A stretch of DNA of 64,000 nucleotides from GCA-003244245 sp963822695 (lineage in GTDB: Bacteria > Actinomycetota > Actinomycetes > Mycobacteriales > Pseudonocardiaceae), in NCBI GenBank assembly GCA_963822695.1, contig CAWGJH010000026.1:1-64000 (forward strand), in the 5' to 3' direction. The notes under the pieces were generated by a model that saw only the letters and a list, made by a program, of their open reading frames with translations, made no database searches and was not told where the DNA came from. Shown piece after piece: positions 36,032 through 43,932 of this stretch. A program made the translations under genes and the position numbers. How positions within the stretch are numbered: position 1 is the stretch's first letter; every line of letters begins with the position of its first letter.

Positions 36032-36183
36032 CGGTCGAGGTAGCCGACCATCACGGCGAACACCGTGGGGAGCACGGCGTTGGCGGTACTGGTGGACAAC
36101 ACCAACACCCGGTCAGCCCCCAACGCCGAAGGCTTGTCCCGTCCCGCCACGGTCGGCAGGAATGACCAGATATCACCACGCAT
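36028..36183 (-). pseudogene. MazF/PemK-like toxin fragment, tentative
   Basis: The short frame from ATG 36183 reads MRGDIWSFLPTVAGRDK, then RVLVLSTSTANAVLPTVFAV before a stop at 36028. The opening RGDIW and the VLVLS...N...LPTVF spacing recall the first half of MazF-type endoribonuclease toxins. The second half is absent and no antitoxin is seen. An annotated longer upstream extension has no family sense. Confidence 0.35.
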
Positions 36184-36222
36184 CGGCTCCGGCGCGGTCA
36201 CCAACTCTGCCCGCTTGACCGG

Positions 36223-36501
36223 ATGGCCTCGCCCATGGCCCGCTGCTCGGCCAGCTCGGCGACCGCCCGCATGCCGTTCAGCGACCCGAGGACGGCCCGG
36301 AAGCCGGTCCGCCGACCCACGCTGTTCGTGTGGAGCGACGGTGACACCGCGATCTCCCGGCATGCCGTCGAGGCCTGTGGGCGTTACGTGGACGCGCCGC
36401 ACCAATTCGAGACGCTGCGCGGGGTGAATCACTGGATTCCCGAGGCGGCGACCACCGAGCTAGCGGCGTTGCTGCTACCGCACCTGCGACGTTGGTCATG
36501 A
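36223..36501 (+). pseudogene. Alpha/beta hydrolase C-terminal fragment
   Basis: From about 36307 the frame reads VRRPTLFVWSDGDTAISRHA and later LRGVNHWIPEAATTELAALL, which are the acid (D) and catalytic histidine regions of an epoxide-hydrolase-like fold. The nucleophile domain is absent and the upstream 80 bases have no family sense. It was probably cut when the IS110 region inserted or rearranged. Confidence 0.7.
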
Positions 36502-36653
36502 GGTGCGTTTCTGCTGCTCAGATGGGCTACCGCTAGCGGGCGGGAGAAGAACGAGGCCACAAGCTGTGGACGAGTTCGAGACAGCCCAGCCAAGCAGGGT
36601 GAGCAGGAAGCGGTACCCGACCTTAGGTCAGACGGCGGCGGTAGGCTTCCCCG

Positions 36654-36920
36654 GTGGCCAGCCCTGAACGCCTGATGCGCGCTGAGGAAGACATCACCGC
36701 GATCAGCGACACCGTCCTCGACATCAGGGCGACCGTCAACGCCCACACCGACACGCTGTCCACCCACGGCCAAGAACTAGCCGGCATCACGGCGACCGTC
36801 AACGCCCACACCGACACGCTGTCCACCCACGGCCAAGAACTAGCCGGCATCAGGGGTGCCCTTACGACGATCACGAGCACCCTTGACGAGATCCTGACCG
36901 CAATCCGCCCCGCCAAGTAA
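36654..36920 (+). CDS. 88-residue coiled-coil protein with an exact internal repeat
   Basis: GTG start. The protein is almost entirely heptad-like: ATVNAHTDTLSTHGQELAGI occurs twice in succession (period 21 residues, 63 bp, three heptads), followed by ALTTITSTLDEILTAIRPAK. The two DNA copies are essentially identical, indicating a recent duplication. The fold should be a helical rod or trimeric coil. It ends 28 bases before the convergent aspS stop. Function unknown. Confidence 0.6.
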   Translation: MASPERLMRAEEDITAISDTVLDIRATVNAHTDTLSTHGQELAGITATVNAHTDTLSTHGQELAGIRGALTTITSTLDEILTAIRPAK

Positions 36921-36948
36921 CTTCCCCTCGGCAGTCGGTCTGATCGTG

Positions 36949-38259
36949 TCAGGGTTCGAGCCGATTCGGTCCTCGGAACAGGAACGTCGCCTCGCGGATG
37001 CTGTCGAGGCCGAGCAGCACCATCATGATCCGGTTGAGCCCCGCGCCGAGGCCGCCGTGGGGTGGCATACCGAAGCGGAAACAGTCCAGGTAGGAGCGCA
37101 GGGGCTCCAGGCGCAGCCCCTTTTCGTCGGCCTGCTTGCACAGCACGTCGTAGCGGTGCTCACGTTGAGCGCCGGTGGTGACCTCGATGCCCTTCCACAG
37201 CAGGTCGAAGCTCGCGGTCACGTCCGGATTGTCGGCGGGACGCAGATGGTAGAACGGGCGCACTGAGATTGGAAAGTCCGTGACGAACACGAACGGATGC
37301 CCGTGTCGTTCCTGCGCCAGAGCTGAGATCGCGCGCTCGCCTTCTGGGTCGAGGTCTACCTTGCCGCCCTCAGGGTTCCAGCCCTGCTCGCGTAACAGCC
37401 GGATCGCCTCGGCCATCGTATAGCGGGGGAACGGCACGGACGGCACCATGACCTCGGTGTCGAAGTGCTCACGGATCTGCTCGCCGTGGCGTTCCCGCAC
37501 AGCGGCGAGTGCGTGGGCGAGCATCCGTTCTTCGAAGCTCATCACATCCTCAACGCCGTCGATCCAGGCGATCTCGGCGTCGATGCCGGTGAACTCGGTG
37601 GCGTGGCGCGAGGTGAACGACGGTTCGGCCCGAAACACCGGCCCGATCTCGAAGACCTTGTCGATGCCGGACGCGATGGCCATCTGTTTGTAGAACTGTG
37701 GTGACTGCGCCAGATAGGCGGTGCGGTCGAAGTACTTGACCTTGAACACCTCCGCGCCGGACTCCGACGCGGTGCCCATGAGCTTCGGCGTGTGCAGCTC
37801 GGTACAGCCCTCCGCGTACGCGAACTCGCGCAGCGCCTGCTCGAGCGTGGTCTGCACCTCGAAGATCAGACGCCGCGCCGGGTTACGCAGGTCCAGGAAA
37901 CGCCAGTCCAGACGCTGCTCAACGCCGGTCTGTTCGTTGATCGGCAGCGGCGAGTCAGCCTGGTTGGTGACCTCGATTGACTCCGGGATGATCTCCAGGC
38001 CGCCGAGGTTGACCACCGGGTTGTCCACGACCGTGCCGATGACCTTGACCACCGACTCGATCGGCATCTCGTGCTCGATCAGGTCTTCCAAGACGCTGCC
38101 GCCGCCGGGGCGCTTATGCGTGACCTGCACCATGCCGGTGTGATCACGGACCAGGACGAACTGGATCTTGCGTTGCAAGCGCAGGGTGTTCACCCACCCG
38201 TACACGGTCACCTGCTGACCGATGTGCGCGCGAAGGTCATGCACCAGTGTCCTGGGCAT
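36949..38259 (-). CDS. aspS: Aspartyl-tRNA synthetase, archaeal (non-discriminating) type
   Basis: A 436-residue class II synthetase. Residues 1-105 are the OB-fold anticodon domain (QQVTVYGWVNTLRLQRKIQF). Motif 1 is around LRNPARRLIFEVQTTLEQAL, motif 2 is EIGPVFRAEPSFTSRHATEF, and motif 3 is GGLGAGLNRIMMVLLGLDS. The bacterial GAD insertion is missing, so it belongs to the short archaeal-type class, which often also charges tRNA-Asn. Actinomycetes normally rely on the ~600-residue bacterial form. It may be a second copy supporting Asn-tRNA formation, or a resistance version against an Asp-adenylate-type inhibitor. The specificity assignment is by motif only. Confidence 0.88.
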   Translation of the reverse strand: MPRTLVHDLRAHIGQQVTVYGWVNTLRLQRKIQFVLVRDHTGMVQVTHKRPGGGSVLEDLIEHEMPIESVVKVIGTVVDNPVVNLGGLEIIPESIEVTNQADSPLPINEQTGVEQRLDWRFLDLRNPARRLIFEVQTTLEQALREFAYAEGCTELHTPKLMGTASESGAEVFKVKYFDRTAYLAQSPQFYKQMAIASGIDKVFEIGPVFRAEPSFTSRHATEFTGIDAEIAWIDGVEDVMSFEERMLAHALAAVRERHGEQIREHFDTEVMVPSVPFPRYTMAEAIRLLREQGWNPEGGKVDLDPEGERAISALAQERHGHPFVFVTDFPISVRPFYHLRPADNPDVTASFDLLWKGIEVTTGAQREHRYDVLCKQADEKGLRLEPLRSYLDCFRFGMPPHGGLGAGLNRIMMVLLGLDSIREATFLFRGPNRLEP

Positions 38260-38289
38260 CGTTAATCCTCGACGATTCGTCCGGTTAGT

Positions 38290-38331
38290 TGATCACGCAT
38301 GCCGCTGTGGTGATCACATCGTGATAATCAC
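38290..38331. promoter_or_regulatory. Three GTGATCAC-type palindromes
   Basis: TGATCAC (38290), GTGATCAC (38310-38317) and GTGATAATCAC (38321-38331) are packed in the region between divergent aspS and the ThiS-like gene. They fit a dimeric repressor site controlling one or both. Confidence 0.55.
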
Positions 38332-38487
38332 AGCAGATGATCGCCACAGTAGTCGACGTACAGTGACAGGGCGGCAGCTGGTCGCCGTACAAGCGCCCAG
38401 ATAGCGGCTAACTCGCCGCCCACGTGACCTCTAGCATGAGAAGGCGTGATCATCCTGCGACGTAGCAGCAATGGGTGAAAGAGAACT

Positions 38488-38757
38488 ATGACCACCGTCG
38501 CGTTGAGTGGCTACCCGGAAGCGGTGCTGGGCCGTAGCTCGATTACCGTAGCTCTCCCGTCCGGCGCGGTCCTGGCCGACGTGGTGTCGGTCGTCGCCAC
38601 GCAGCACAGCAAGCTCGGCCCAGCACTCCTGCACGCCGATTCCCGGCCTCGCCGCAACACGAAAACACTGCTCAACGGTGCCGTAGAAAGCCTGGACACC
38701 CCCATCCCTGCCGGGGGATCAGTGACCGTGCTGGCCGCGCTGCCCTGCGATGGATGA
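38488..38757 (+). CDS. ThiS/MoaD-like sulfur-carrier protein with CDG end
   Basis: An 89-residue beta-grasp protein. GRSSITVALPSGAVLADVVS and the hairpin RNTKTLLNGAVESLDTPIPA are the family core, and GGSVTVLAALPCDG is the C-terminal strand and tail. Normal carriers end in GG, which is adenylated by an E1 and converted to thiocarboxylate; here the end is CDG, so only one glycine remains. The E1 expected downstream survives only as its first 38 residues (38821-38937). It may be inactive, may need processing, or may act with a different E1. Confidence 0.75.
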   Translation: MTTVALSGYPEAVLGRSSITVALPSGAVLADVVSVVATQHSKLGPALLHADSRPRRNTKTLLNGAVESLDTPIPAGGSVTVLAALPCDG

Positions 38758-38784
38758 CTGGGCGCACCGTCCATCGACACCCTC

Positions 38785-38814
38785 GTGTGGCGCGGCGCGG
38801 CTGCCGCGCCACAC
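38785..38814. terminator. 12-bp perfect GC hairpin
   Basis: GTGTGGCGCGGC (38785-38796) pairs exactly with GCCGCGCCACAC (38803-38814) around a 6-base loop. It lies between the carrier gene and the ThiF fragment. There is no U-tract, which is common for actinobacterial terminators. Confidence 0.65.
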
Positions 38815-38820
38815 CCGTCC

Positions 38821-38937
38821 GTGAGCCACGGTTTGATGGATTTCCTCAACACCCGGTACAACCGGCAAGAACTCATGCCCCAGCTCGGCCCCGCAGCCCA
38901 GCAGCGTCTCGCGCGGGCACGGGTGGTCAGCATCTAG
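38821..38937 (+). pseudogene. ThiF/MoeB-like E1 enzyme, N-terminal stub
   Basis: The GTG frame reads MSHGLMDFLNTRYNRQELMP then QLGPAAQQRLARARVVSI and stops at TAG 38935. RYxRQ...LG...Q..L..ARVxxxGxGG is the invariant entry of E1-type adenylating enzymes; the next residues should be the glycine-rich nucleotide loop. It is cut exactly there, so a deletion has removed the body of the enzyme. It follows the sulfur-carrier gene, as an E1 should. Confidence 0.7.
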
Positions 38938-38968
38938 GTGTTCTGGACGAGCTGCTGAACCGCCGAAC

Positions 38969-40108
38969 TCAGGTCAGGGTGGCGGTCTGCTGATCGCTGC
39001 TGATGGTGAGCTGCCATTGGTTCAGTGGCGGCTTGCCGTGGTCGAACCACCAGTGGTAGGTGGTTTCTATCTCGTTCCACAATCGACGGGGGCCGTACTG
39101 GCGGATCCGGTAGGGGCCGCCAGTACGGTCGTATCGGGCAACGGCCCATGATCCGGTCGCATTGTCAGCGAACCACAGCTGGTGCGCTCCGCGAGTCGCG
39201 GTGGGTGGTCGGTGGCCCCATCGGCACGGAGCGATCCGGGTGCTGATAGCCCACCGTACGTCGACCGTGTTGGCGACCAACCATGGCGGGGTCGTGGTCT
39301 GGATGACCTCACCGGTGTGGTCTCGGCCGTCGAAGCCCACACCGGACAGGTCGGCGTAGGGGGTGCGCTGCTGGCGCAGCGGCATGAATCCCACCGCGCC
39401 GACGGGTCGGCCTGTGGCGAGCCCGTCGGCATCTACGGTGAAACGGACCAGCGGGCCACTGCCTACGTAGTCAGCGCGCATCGGGGTCACGATCACCCCT
39501 CCCGGTGCGGTTTGCCGTACCCATGCATACGGCAGCGCGCCGAGGTATGCGGCGACGGTGGCGATCACCCGATCATAAGGAGCGCGGGCCGGCCACCCGG
39601 CCGCGCCGTCGCCAATGATCGTCGTGACGGGATAGCCCGCAGCATTCAGCGCGGTTGCCGCCGCTCCGGCGACCACTGGGTCGATCTCCACCGTCGTCAC
39701 CTGGGATGCACCGAGTCGATGCGCGAGCAAAGCTGCGCTGTAGCCGGTGCCGGTCCCGATTTCGAGAATCCGCTGACCCTGCTGTACGTCCAGACAATCC
39801 AGCATGGCCGCCACCATCGCGGGTTCGGACGCTGAACTGGTGCGATGAGTGCCGATGGCAGGCCACACCGTAGCGCCGTCATCGAACTGCGTGACGATTG
39901 CCACATTGGCGTACGCCGCCTCGCGCCACCGGTCCGGATCGATGTCCCGGTCGATCGGCTGCGGCTCGCCTTCGCCGTCGTCTACCCAGACCTTGGCGGG
40001 CAGAAATGTATGCCGGGGCACCGCCAGAAACGCATCCCGCCAGGCCACCGGCAGAACACCGGCGGCGTCAAGCACCGCGACCAAGTGCTCAGTCGTCACC
40101 ATCATCAT
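38969..40108 (-). CDS. Protein-isoaspartyl-methyltransferase homologue, RiPP-type (copy 2)
   Basis: About 379 residues and the same design as the enzyme at 14349: the block ILEIGTGTGYSAALLAHRL, VTTVEIDPVVAGAAATAL, DRVIATVAAYLGALPYAWVR and the RiPP-type C-terminal extension ending GPRRLWNEIETTYHWWFDHG. Its start overlaps the end of the acidic peptide gene; three consecutive ATG codons (40108-40100) and GTG 40099 are all possible. The overlap argues for coupled synthesis of substrate and enzyme. The proposed role is methylation of one Asp in the 45-residue peptide, leading to aspartimide. The two enzymes are clearly paralogous but well diverged. Confidence 0.85.
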   Translation of the reverse strand: MMMVTTEHLVAVLDAAGVLPVAWRDAFLAVPRHTFLPAKVWVDDGEGEPQPIDRDIDPDRWREAAYANVAIVTQFDDGATVWPAIGTHRTSSASEPAMVAAMLDCLDVQQGQRILEIGTGTGYSAALLAHRLGASQVTTVEIDPVVAGAAATALNAAGYPVTTIIGDGAAGWPARAPYDRVIATVAAYLGALPYAWVRQTAPGGVIVTPMRADYVGSGPLVRFTVDADGLATGRPVGAVGFMPLRQQRTPYADLSGVGFDGRDHTGEVIQTTTPPWLVANTVDVRWAISTRIAPCRWGHRPPTATRGAHQLWFADNATGSWAVARYDRTGGPYRIRQYGPRRLWNEIETTYHWWFDHGKPPLNQWQLTISSDQQTATLT

Positions 40109-40226
40109 CGGTGCCGTACTTGCTGGGGTCGATGTTCCTGGCGGTGTCCTCGTGGACTTGACCTTCCCGGTCGTCCTCGTGCCGCCCAGGTTTGTCGTCG
40201 GCCCTGTTGGCGCCGTCCTTGCCCAT
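40089..40226 (-). CDS. Acidic 45-residue candidate RiPP precursor (copy 2)
   Basis: Starts ATG 40226 after AAAGGAAG. MGKDGANRADDKPGRHEDDR opens a charged leader, residues 32-37 are IDPSKY and the tail is GTDDDGDD. It shares the IDPSxY block, the acidic tail and the placement before a PIMT homologue with the peptide at 15480-15626; otherwise the two have diverged, so conservation of the block is informative. The DG near the end is another chemically favourable aspartimide site but is not conserved in copy 1. No cysteine. Confidence 0.7.
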   Translation of the reverse strand: MGKDGANRADDKPGRHEDDREGQVHEDTARNIDPSKYGTDDDGDD

Positions 40227-40338
40227 CCTGATCACTTCCTTTCGGTCACGGCCTCCCTCGTAGGCCGTTGAGCATGATGGTGAGTTCGTTTACCGGCAAG
40301 TGACAGGGTAAGTGGGTGCGGCGCCGTTGGGTGAGGAT

Positions 40339-40548
40339 CTAGCGACCAAGCATCGCTAGGTGACCTGCGCGGCCAGTGGGGCGGATTCTCAGGTGGGCCA
40401 CGGCGAGACCGGAGGCCACCGGGGGATCATCCCCGGTCCCGCCGTGATCTGGGTCCGGCCGCCCCGCCCCGGCGGACCTGTGGGGAGACGGGGGCGGGAC
40501 AGCCGGGGTCTGTGGTGGCTGAGTGGTGGTGCGGTGACTAGCTCTCAC
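40339..40548 (-). CDS. Small Pro/Arg-rich hypothetical protein
   Basis: 69 residues from GTG 40548, in a GTGA overlap with the stop of the upstream zinc-finger-like gene. The composition is low-complexity (TTTQPPQTPAVPPPSPHRSA), ending in AHLRIRPTGRAGHLAMLGR. Only the overlap supports it as a gene. Confidence 0.35.
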   Translation of the reverse strand: MRASHRTTTQPPQTPAVPPPSPHRSAGAGRPDPDHGGTGDDPPVASGLAVAHLRIRPTGRAGHLAMLGR

Positions 40549-40853
40549 TCGTCGGGCAGCAGACTCAGCAGCAACACCTCATCAAGCCGATCCAGGCACA
40601 GGGTCGCCTTGCTGTGCACCTGGCAGGGGCGCCACCGCAACCCAAACACCGACCCAGGCCGGCGGCAGGACAGACAACGACCCCACTGATCAACCGCATG
40701 ATCCAGGAGCAACGAGTACAGGGCGACCACCGCCCGACACTCAACAGAGCCGATCCTGCGCGCACCGCGCGGAGACTCCACCTCGCCCACCACGAACCTC
40801 TTCAGCATCTCACACAGAGCGTGATAGCTCGTCTGATGCACGCTCGGGCTCAT
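40545..40853 (-). CDS. Small zinc-finger-like protein upstream of RiPP locus 2
   Basis: A 102-residue protein. The second half contains WGRCLSCRRPGSVFGLRWRP followed by CQVHSKATLCLDRL, giving a C-x2-C ... C-x2-H pattern that could bind zinc. The N-terminal half is helical (YHALCEMLKRFVVGEVESPR). It is co-directional with, and 320 bases upstream of, the second precursor gene. Similar small proteins accompany actinobacterial helix-turn-helix regulators as far as I recall. Function unknown, possibly regulatory. Confidence 0.6.
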   Translation of the reverse strand: MSPSVHQTSYHALCEMLKRFVVGEVESPRGARRIGSVECRAVVALYSLLLDHAVDQWGRCLSCRRPGSVFGLRWRPCQVHSKATLCLDRLDEVLLLSLLPDE

Positions 40854-41282
40854 GGCAGCCTCGTTGATCAGCTCGTTTGCTGCCTTGAGAAACTGAATTC
40901 AGATATATGCTCATTAGTCCGTCTGCGTAGACACCGCATCACTGGCAAACCGACGAGACCGGCAGGGCCAGTGACAAGCACGGCGCGCTCAGCTTTTGTC
41001 GCACTCGTCCCTCGCCAATACCTCAGGCGTGCCACAAGGGCTGGTGCTAACTCTGCCATGACCATGCCGCCCACGTCCCTGTTCGTATCGCTTCGCTTGG
41101 GTGGCACCCACCGCCAGGGATTTGGGCATGCGAACAGCGCGATCTCTGGAAGGAGTACTCGCTGCTGCATCACTGTCGGGGTTTGTGGTGCAGTTCCCGG
41201 CGCTGGGTGCATGGGTAAGACCGTAGGGGCGTGACTGGCCGGTAACCCGGACTGACAGCTCAGGTTGACTAGCGGCTCAGGC
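40854..41282. other. Intergenic, no supported gene
   Basis: A long minus-strand frame overlaps this stretch and the end of the XRE gene, but its sequence has no family character. On the minus strand CATATATCT near 40905-40913 could serve as a -10 for the zinc-finger-like gene. Confidence 0.45.
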
Positions 41283-42497
41283 CTAGCCGATGGACAGGCC
41301 GACGCGATTCGCGAGCTGCGCGGCTTCAGCGGCGACGCCGCGTCGACCGCGGTGGATGACGGTGCGTAGGAGCTGGTGAGCTGCCGGCCGATGGGCCAGG
41401 TCCTCCGGTGCTTCCCGGCTGGCCGTGTGGAGCAGCACCAGGGCACTGGCGTAGTCCCGCCGCTGCGTATAGCCCTTGGCCTGTTCGATCAGGAAGGCCA
41501 CCCGCCGTTCGATCGATGGGGAGCGGTCGTGGTCGACCTGCTCAGCCAGCCGCAAGGCTTCGGCCGTCTCACCCACCTCGATTTCCACGCTCACCGCGTA
41601 CATTGCCACGTTCGTCGGTCCGAATGCTGTCCAGTAGACGTTGCGTTCACCGGTTCGCTCGGCCAGCGGCACCACGGCCCGCACGCGCTCCCGAGCCCTC
41701 CAGACCTCTCCCTGCCGGACGCTGGCGAGCGCGGCGAGCAACGTCAACACGCCGCACAGCGCCGTGGCGTCCGCATCGCCGGCCTGAACGAACGGAGCGA
41801 GTGTCTCGGCCGCCCGCATCGCGACGGCTTCCGCGCCCTCGGTTTCTTGGTCAGCCAAGAGCACATGCGCGAGGTTCCACCGTGCGGCGGCCAACCGGTG
41901 CGGGTCATCAGCGGCGTTAGCCGCCCGGATCGCCCGGTCCGCCACAAGCAGAGAGAGATCCGCACGGCCGACCCGCTTGGCGACCGTGCGCAGCAAGCCA
42001 TACAGATCAACGGCACAACACTGCACCTGCCGACATTCCGGTCGCCCACCTTCGCTCTGGTAGCGCCGTTCGACCAGTTCGGTATCCGTAATGAGCACCG
42101 GCAGTTGACTCGCAAGCTTGCTGTACCGGTGTGGAGAGGTCTGCCAGATCCGCCAAGCCGACCGCACATGCCCATGCAACTCGGCGACCGAGGGCGGCTC
42201 GTACGACACGATCGGTTGTGTCAGCGCCCGGTACAGCACCATGCCGGCATCGGTCATGCTCGGCCGATCGTTGGCAGGAGCCTCCGGCTCGCCGAGCAGC
42301 CTGGACAGCGGCACGTTGAGCACTTGGGCGAGCTGAGTCAACACGGGGATGGTGGGAAGCTTCTTGCCGCGCTCGATCTGATACAGGTAGTCAGTAGTGA
42401 TGCCGCTCAAACCGACCACGACCACCTGCGTCTGGTGACTGGCCGCGCGAGCGGCACGCACCCGCGCACCGATCACCACAGCGAACCGCTCATCCAT
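41283..42497 (-). CDS. XRE helix-turn-helix regulator with TPR-like domain
   Basis: A 404-residue protein. Residues ~8-70 are a Cro/CI-type domain (GARVRAARAASHQTQ, LYQIERGKKLPTIPVLTQLA). The remainder is helical repeats with W and R patches (SAWRIWQTSPHRYSKLASQL). It is divergent from the HAD gene at 42572 and lies beside the second RiPP-like locus, in the same relation as the regulator at 15797 to the first. Function in regulation is secure; the targets are inferred from position. Confidence 0.8.
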   Translation of the reverse strand: MDERFAVVIGARVRAARAASHQTQVVVVGLSGITTDYLYQIERGKKLPTIPVLTQLAQVLNVPLSRLLGEPEAPANDRPSMTDAGMVLYRALTQPIVSYEPPSVAELHGHVRSAWRIWQTSPHRYSKLASQLPVLITDTELVERRYQSEGGRPECRQVQCCAVDLYGLLRTVAKRVGRADLSLLVADRAIRAANAADDPHRLAAARWNLAHVLLADQETEGAEAVAMRAAETLAPFVQAGDADATALCGVLTLLAALASVRQGEVWRARERVRAVVPLAERTGERNVYWTAFGPTNVAMYAVSVEIEVGETAEALRLAEQVDHDRSPSIERRVAFLIEQAKGYTQRRDYASALVLLHTASREAPEDLAHRPAAHQLLRTVIHRGRRGVAAEAAQLANRVGLSIG

Positions 42498-42571
42498 CCC
42501 GTCATCCCCTCCCCAGCGGCGCAGCTTGTACGCCGCCCATCACCAATCGTGAACAATGGCAGACTGCGCTC

Positions 42572-43306
42572 ATGCCCGCCGCGTCCACCTGCCAGCCTGC
42601 GCCGCGCCTGCTCGTGCTGTGGGATCTTGACCACACGCTGATCGAAACACGGGGCGTCGGCCGCGCCATCTACGAGCGGGCCTTCCCGGCCGCCACCGGC
42701 ACACCGCTCACCACGCTGGCGACGATCTCCGGTCGAACCGAGTTGGACATCATGGCGGAAAGCCTGCGGCTCAACAACATCGAGCCAACCGAGGAGATGG
42801 TCACCCAGTTGGCGCGAGCCTTGGTACGGGGTTACCAGGATGCGCGGGACGAACTGCGCACGGTGGGCCGCGCACTGCCCGGCGTCAAAGACACACTCGC
42901 CAGCCTCGCGCACAATCCGACCGTCTACCAGAGCGTGCTGACCGGCAACCTGCGCGACGTGGCCCGCATCAAGCTCGAAGTCTTCACTGTGGACCACTAT
43001 CTCGATCTCGACGCCGGAGCCTACGGCGACGATGATCCCGAACGGCCCAAGCTAGTCGCGATAGCCCAGCAACGAGCAACCGAACGGACTGGCGTGATGT
43101 TCGACAACGACGCCACAGTGCTGATCGGCGACACACCACAAGACGTCGAAGCAGGGCTCACAGCCGGCGTGCGGGTGATCGGGGTAGCAACCGGAAAGAC
43201 AAGTACACAGGAGCTACGAGACGTCGGCGCGCACCACGTCGCAGCCAACGTGGTCGAGTGTAAGCTCATCGTGAGCTGCTTAACTCGGGACCTCAGACAT
43301 GCGTGA
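42572..43306 (+). CDS. HAD-superfamily phosphatase
   Basis: 244 residues of the haloacid dehalogenase fold, similar to phosphoglycolate phosphatase/beta-phosphoglucomutase types. LLVLWDLDHTLIETRG gives the nucleophile Asp and acid Asp (DxD), VYQSVLTGNLRDVARIKLEV is the Thr/Ser motif region, the lysine is in DPERPKLVAIAQ, and VLIGDTPQDVEAGLTAGVRV is the metal-binding motif. A helical cap sits between the first and second motifs. It should dephosphorylate a small metabolite. Divergent from the XRE-TPR regulator, with 74 bases between. Confidence 0.85.
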   Translation: MPAASTCQPAPRLLVLWDLDHTLIETRGVGRAIYERAFPAATGTPLTTLATISGRTELDIMAESLRLNNIEPTEEMVTQLARALVRGYQDARDELRTVGRALPGVKDTLASLAHNPTVYQSVLTGNLRDVARIKLEVFTVDHYLDLDAGAYGDDDPERPKLVAIAQQRATERTGVMFDNDATVLIGDTPQDVEAGLTAGVRVIGVATGKTSTQELRDVGAHHVAANVVECKLIVSCLTRDLRHA

Positions 43307-43398
43307 CGAACTCGTCCGCTGGCCATCACCCGCCACAACCTCGCCCCACACTCACAGATCTATGGGACCCGCCGCGGCGGGAGGGAGGGAGTGCCCGC

Positions 43399-43932
43399 GT
43401 GGAGTTCGACGTTACCATCGAGATCCCCAAGGGCCAGCGCAACAAGTACGAGATGGACCACAAGACGGGCCGTATCCGGCTGGATCGCACGCTGTTCACC
43501 GCCACCCAGTACCCGGCGGACTACGGCTTCATCGAGGACAGCCTCGGCGAGGACGGCGACCCGCTGGACGCGCTGGTAGTGGTGCAGGAGCCCACCTTCC
43601 CGGGCTGCTTGATCCGCTGCCGGGCGGTCGGCATGTTCCGCATGCGGGACGAGAAGGGTGGCGACGACAAGGTGCTCTGCGTGCCCACTGCCGATCTCCG
43701 GATGGAGTACCTGCGCGACATCCAGCACCTCGATGAGTTCTACAAGCTGGAGATCCAGCACTTCTTCGAGGTGTACAAGGCGCTGGAGCCTGGCAAGAGC
43801 GTCGAGGGCGCTCACTGGGTGGGCCGCACCGACGCGGAAAAGGAGATCCGCATCTCGTGGGAACGGGCCCGCGATGCGGCCCGACCCCGCGACGCGCAGC
43901 CCGATCCGGGGCCTGACGGGTCAGCTCCGTGA
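43399..43932 (+). CDS. ppa: Inorganic pyrophosphatase (soluble, family I)
   Basis: A 177-residue cytoplasmic enzyme splitting pyrophosphate to phosphate, pulling biosynthetic reactions forward. MEFDVTIEIPKGQRNKYEMD and YPADYGFIEDSLGEDGDPLD carry the family metal ligands, followed by DDKVLCVPTAD and the C-terminal VEGAHWVGRTDAEKEI. The GTG at 43399 is preferred, with GGGAGGGAG upstream; the longer frame to 43303 is not family-like. The last ~15 residues are a disordered acidic extension. Its 3' end overlaps the convergent MarR gene by 12 bases. It is a housekeeping gene and marks return to conserved chromosome. Confidence 0.93.
   Translation: MEFDVTIEIPKGQRNKYEMDHKTGRIRLDRTLFTATQYPADYGFIEDSLGEDGDPLDALVVVQEPTFPGCLIRCRAVGMFRMRDEKGGDDKVLCVPTADLRMEYLRDIQHLDEFYKLEIQHFFEVYKALEPGKSVEGAHWVGRTDAEKEIRISWERARDAARPRDAQPDPGPDGSAP

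Noticed and set aside
40868..41446. 192-residue minus-strand frame
   Set aside because: It overlaps the end of the XRE-TPR gene in another phase and has no domain or ribosome site.
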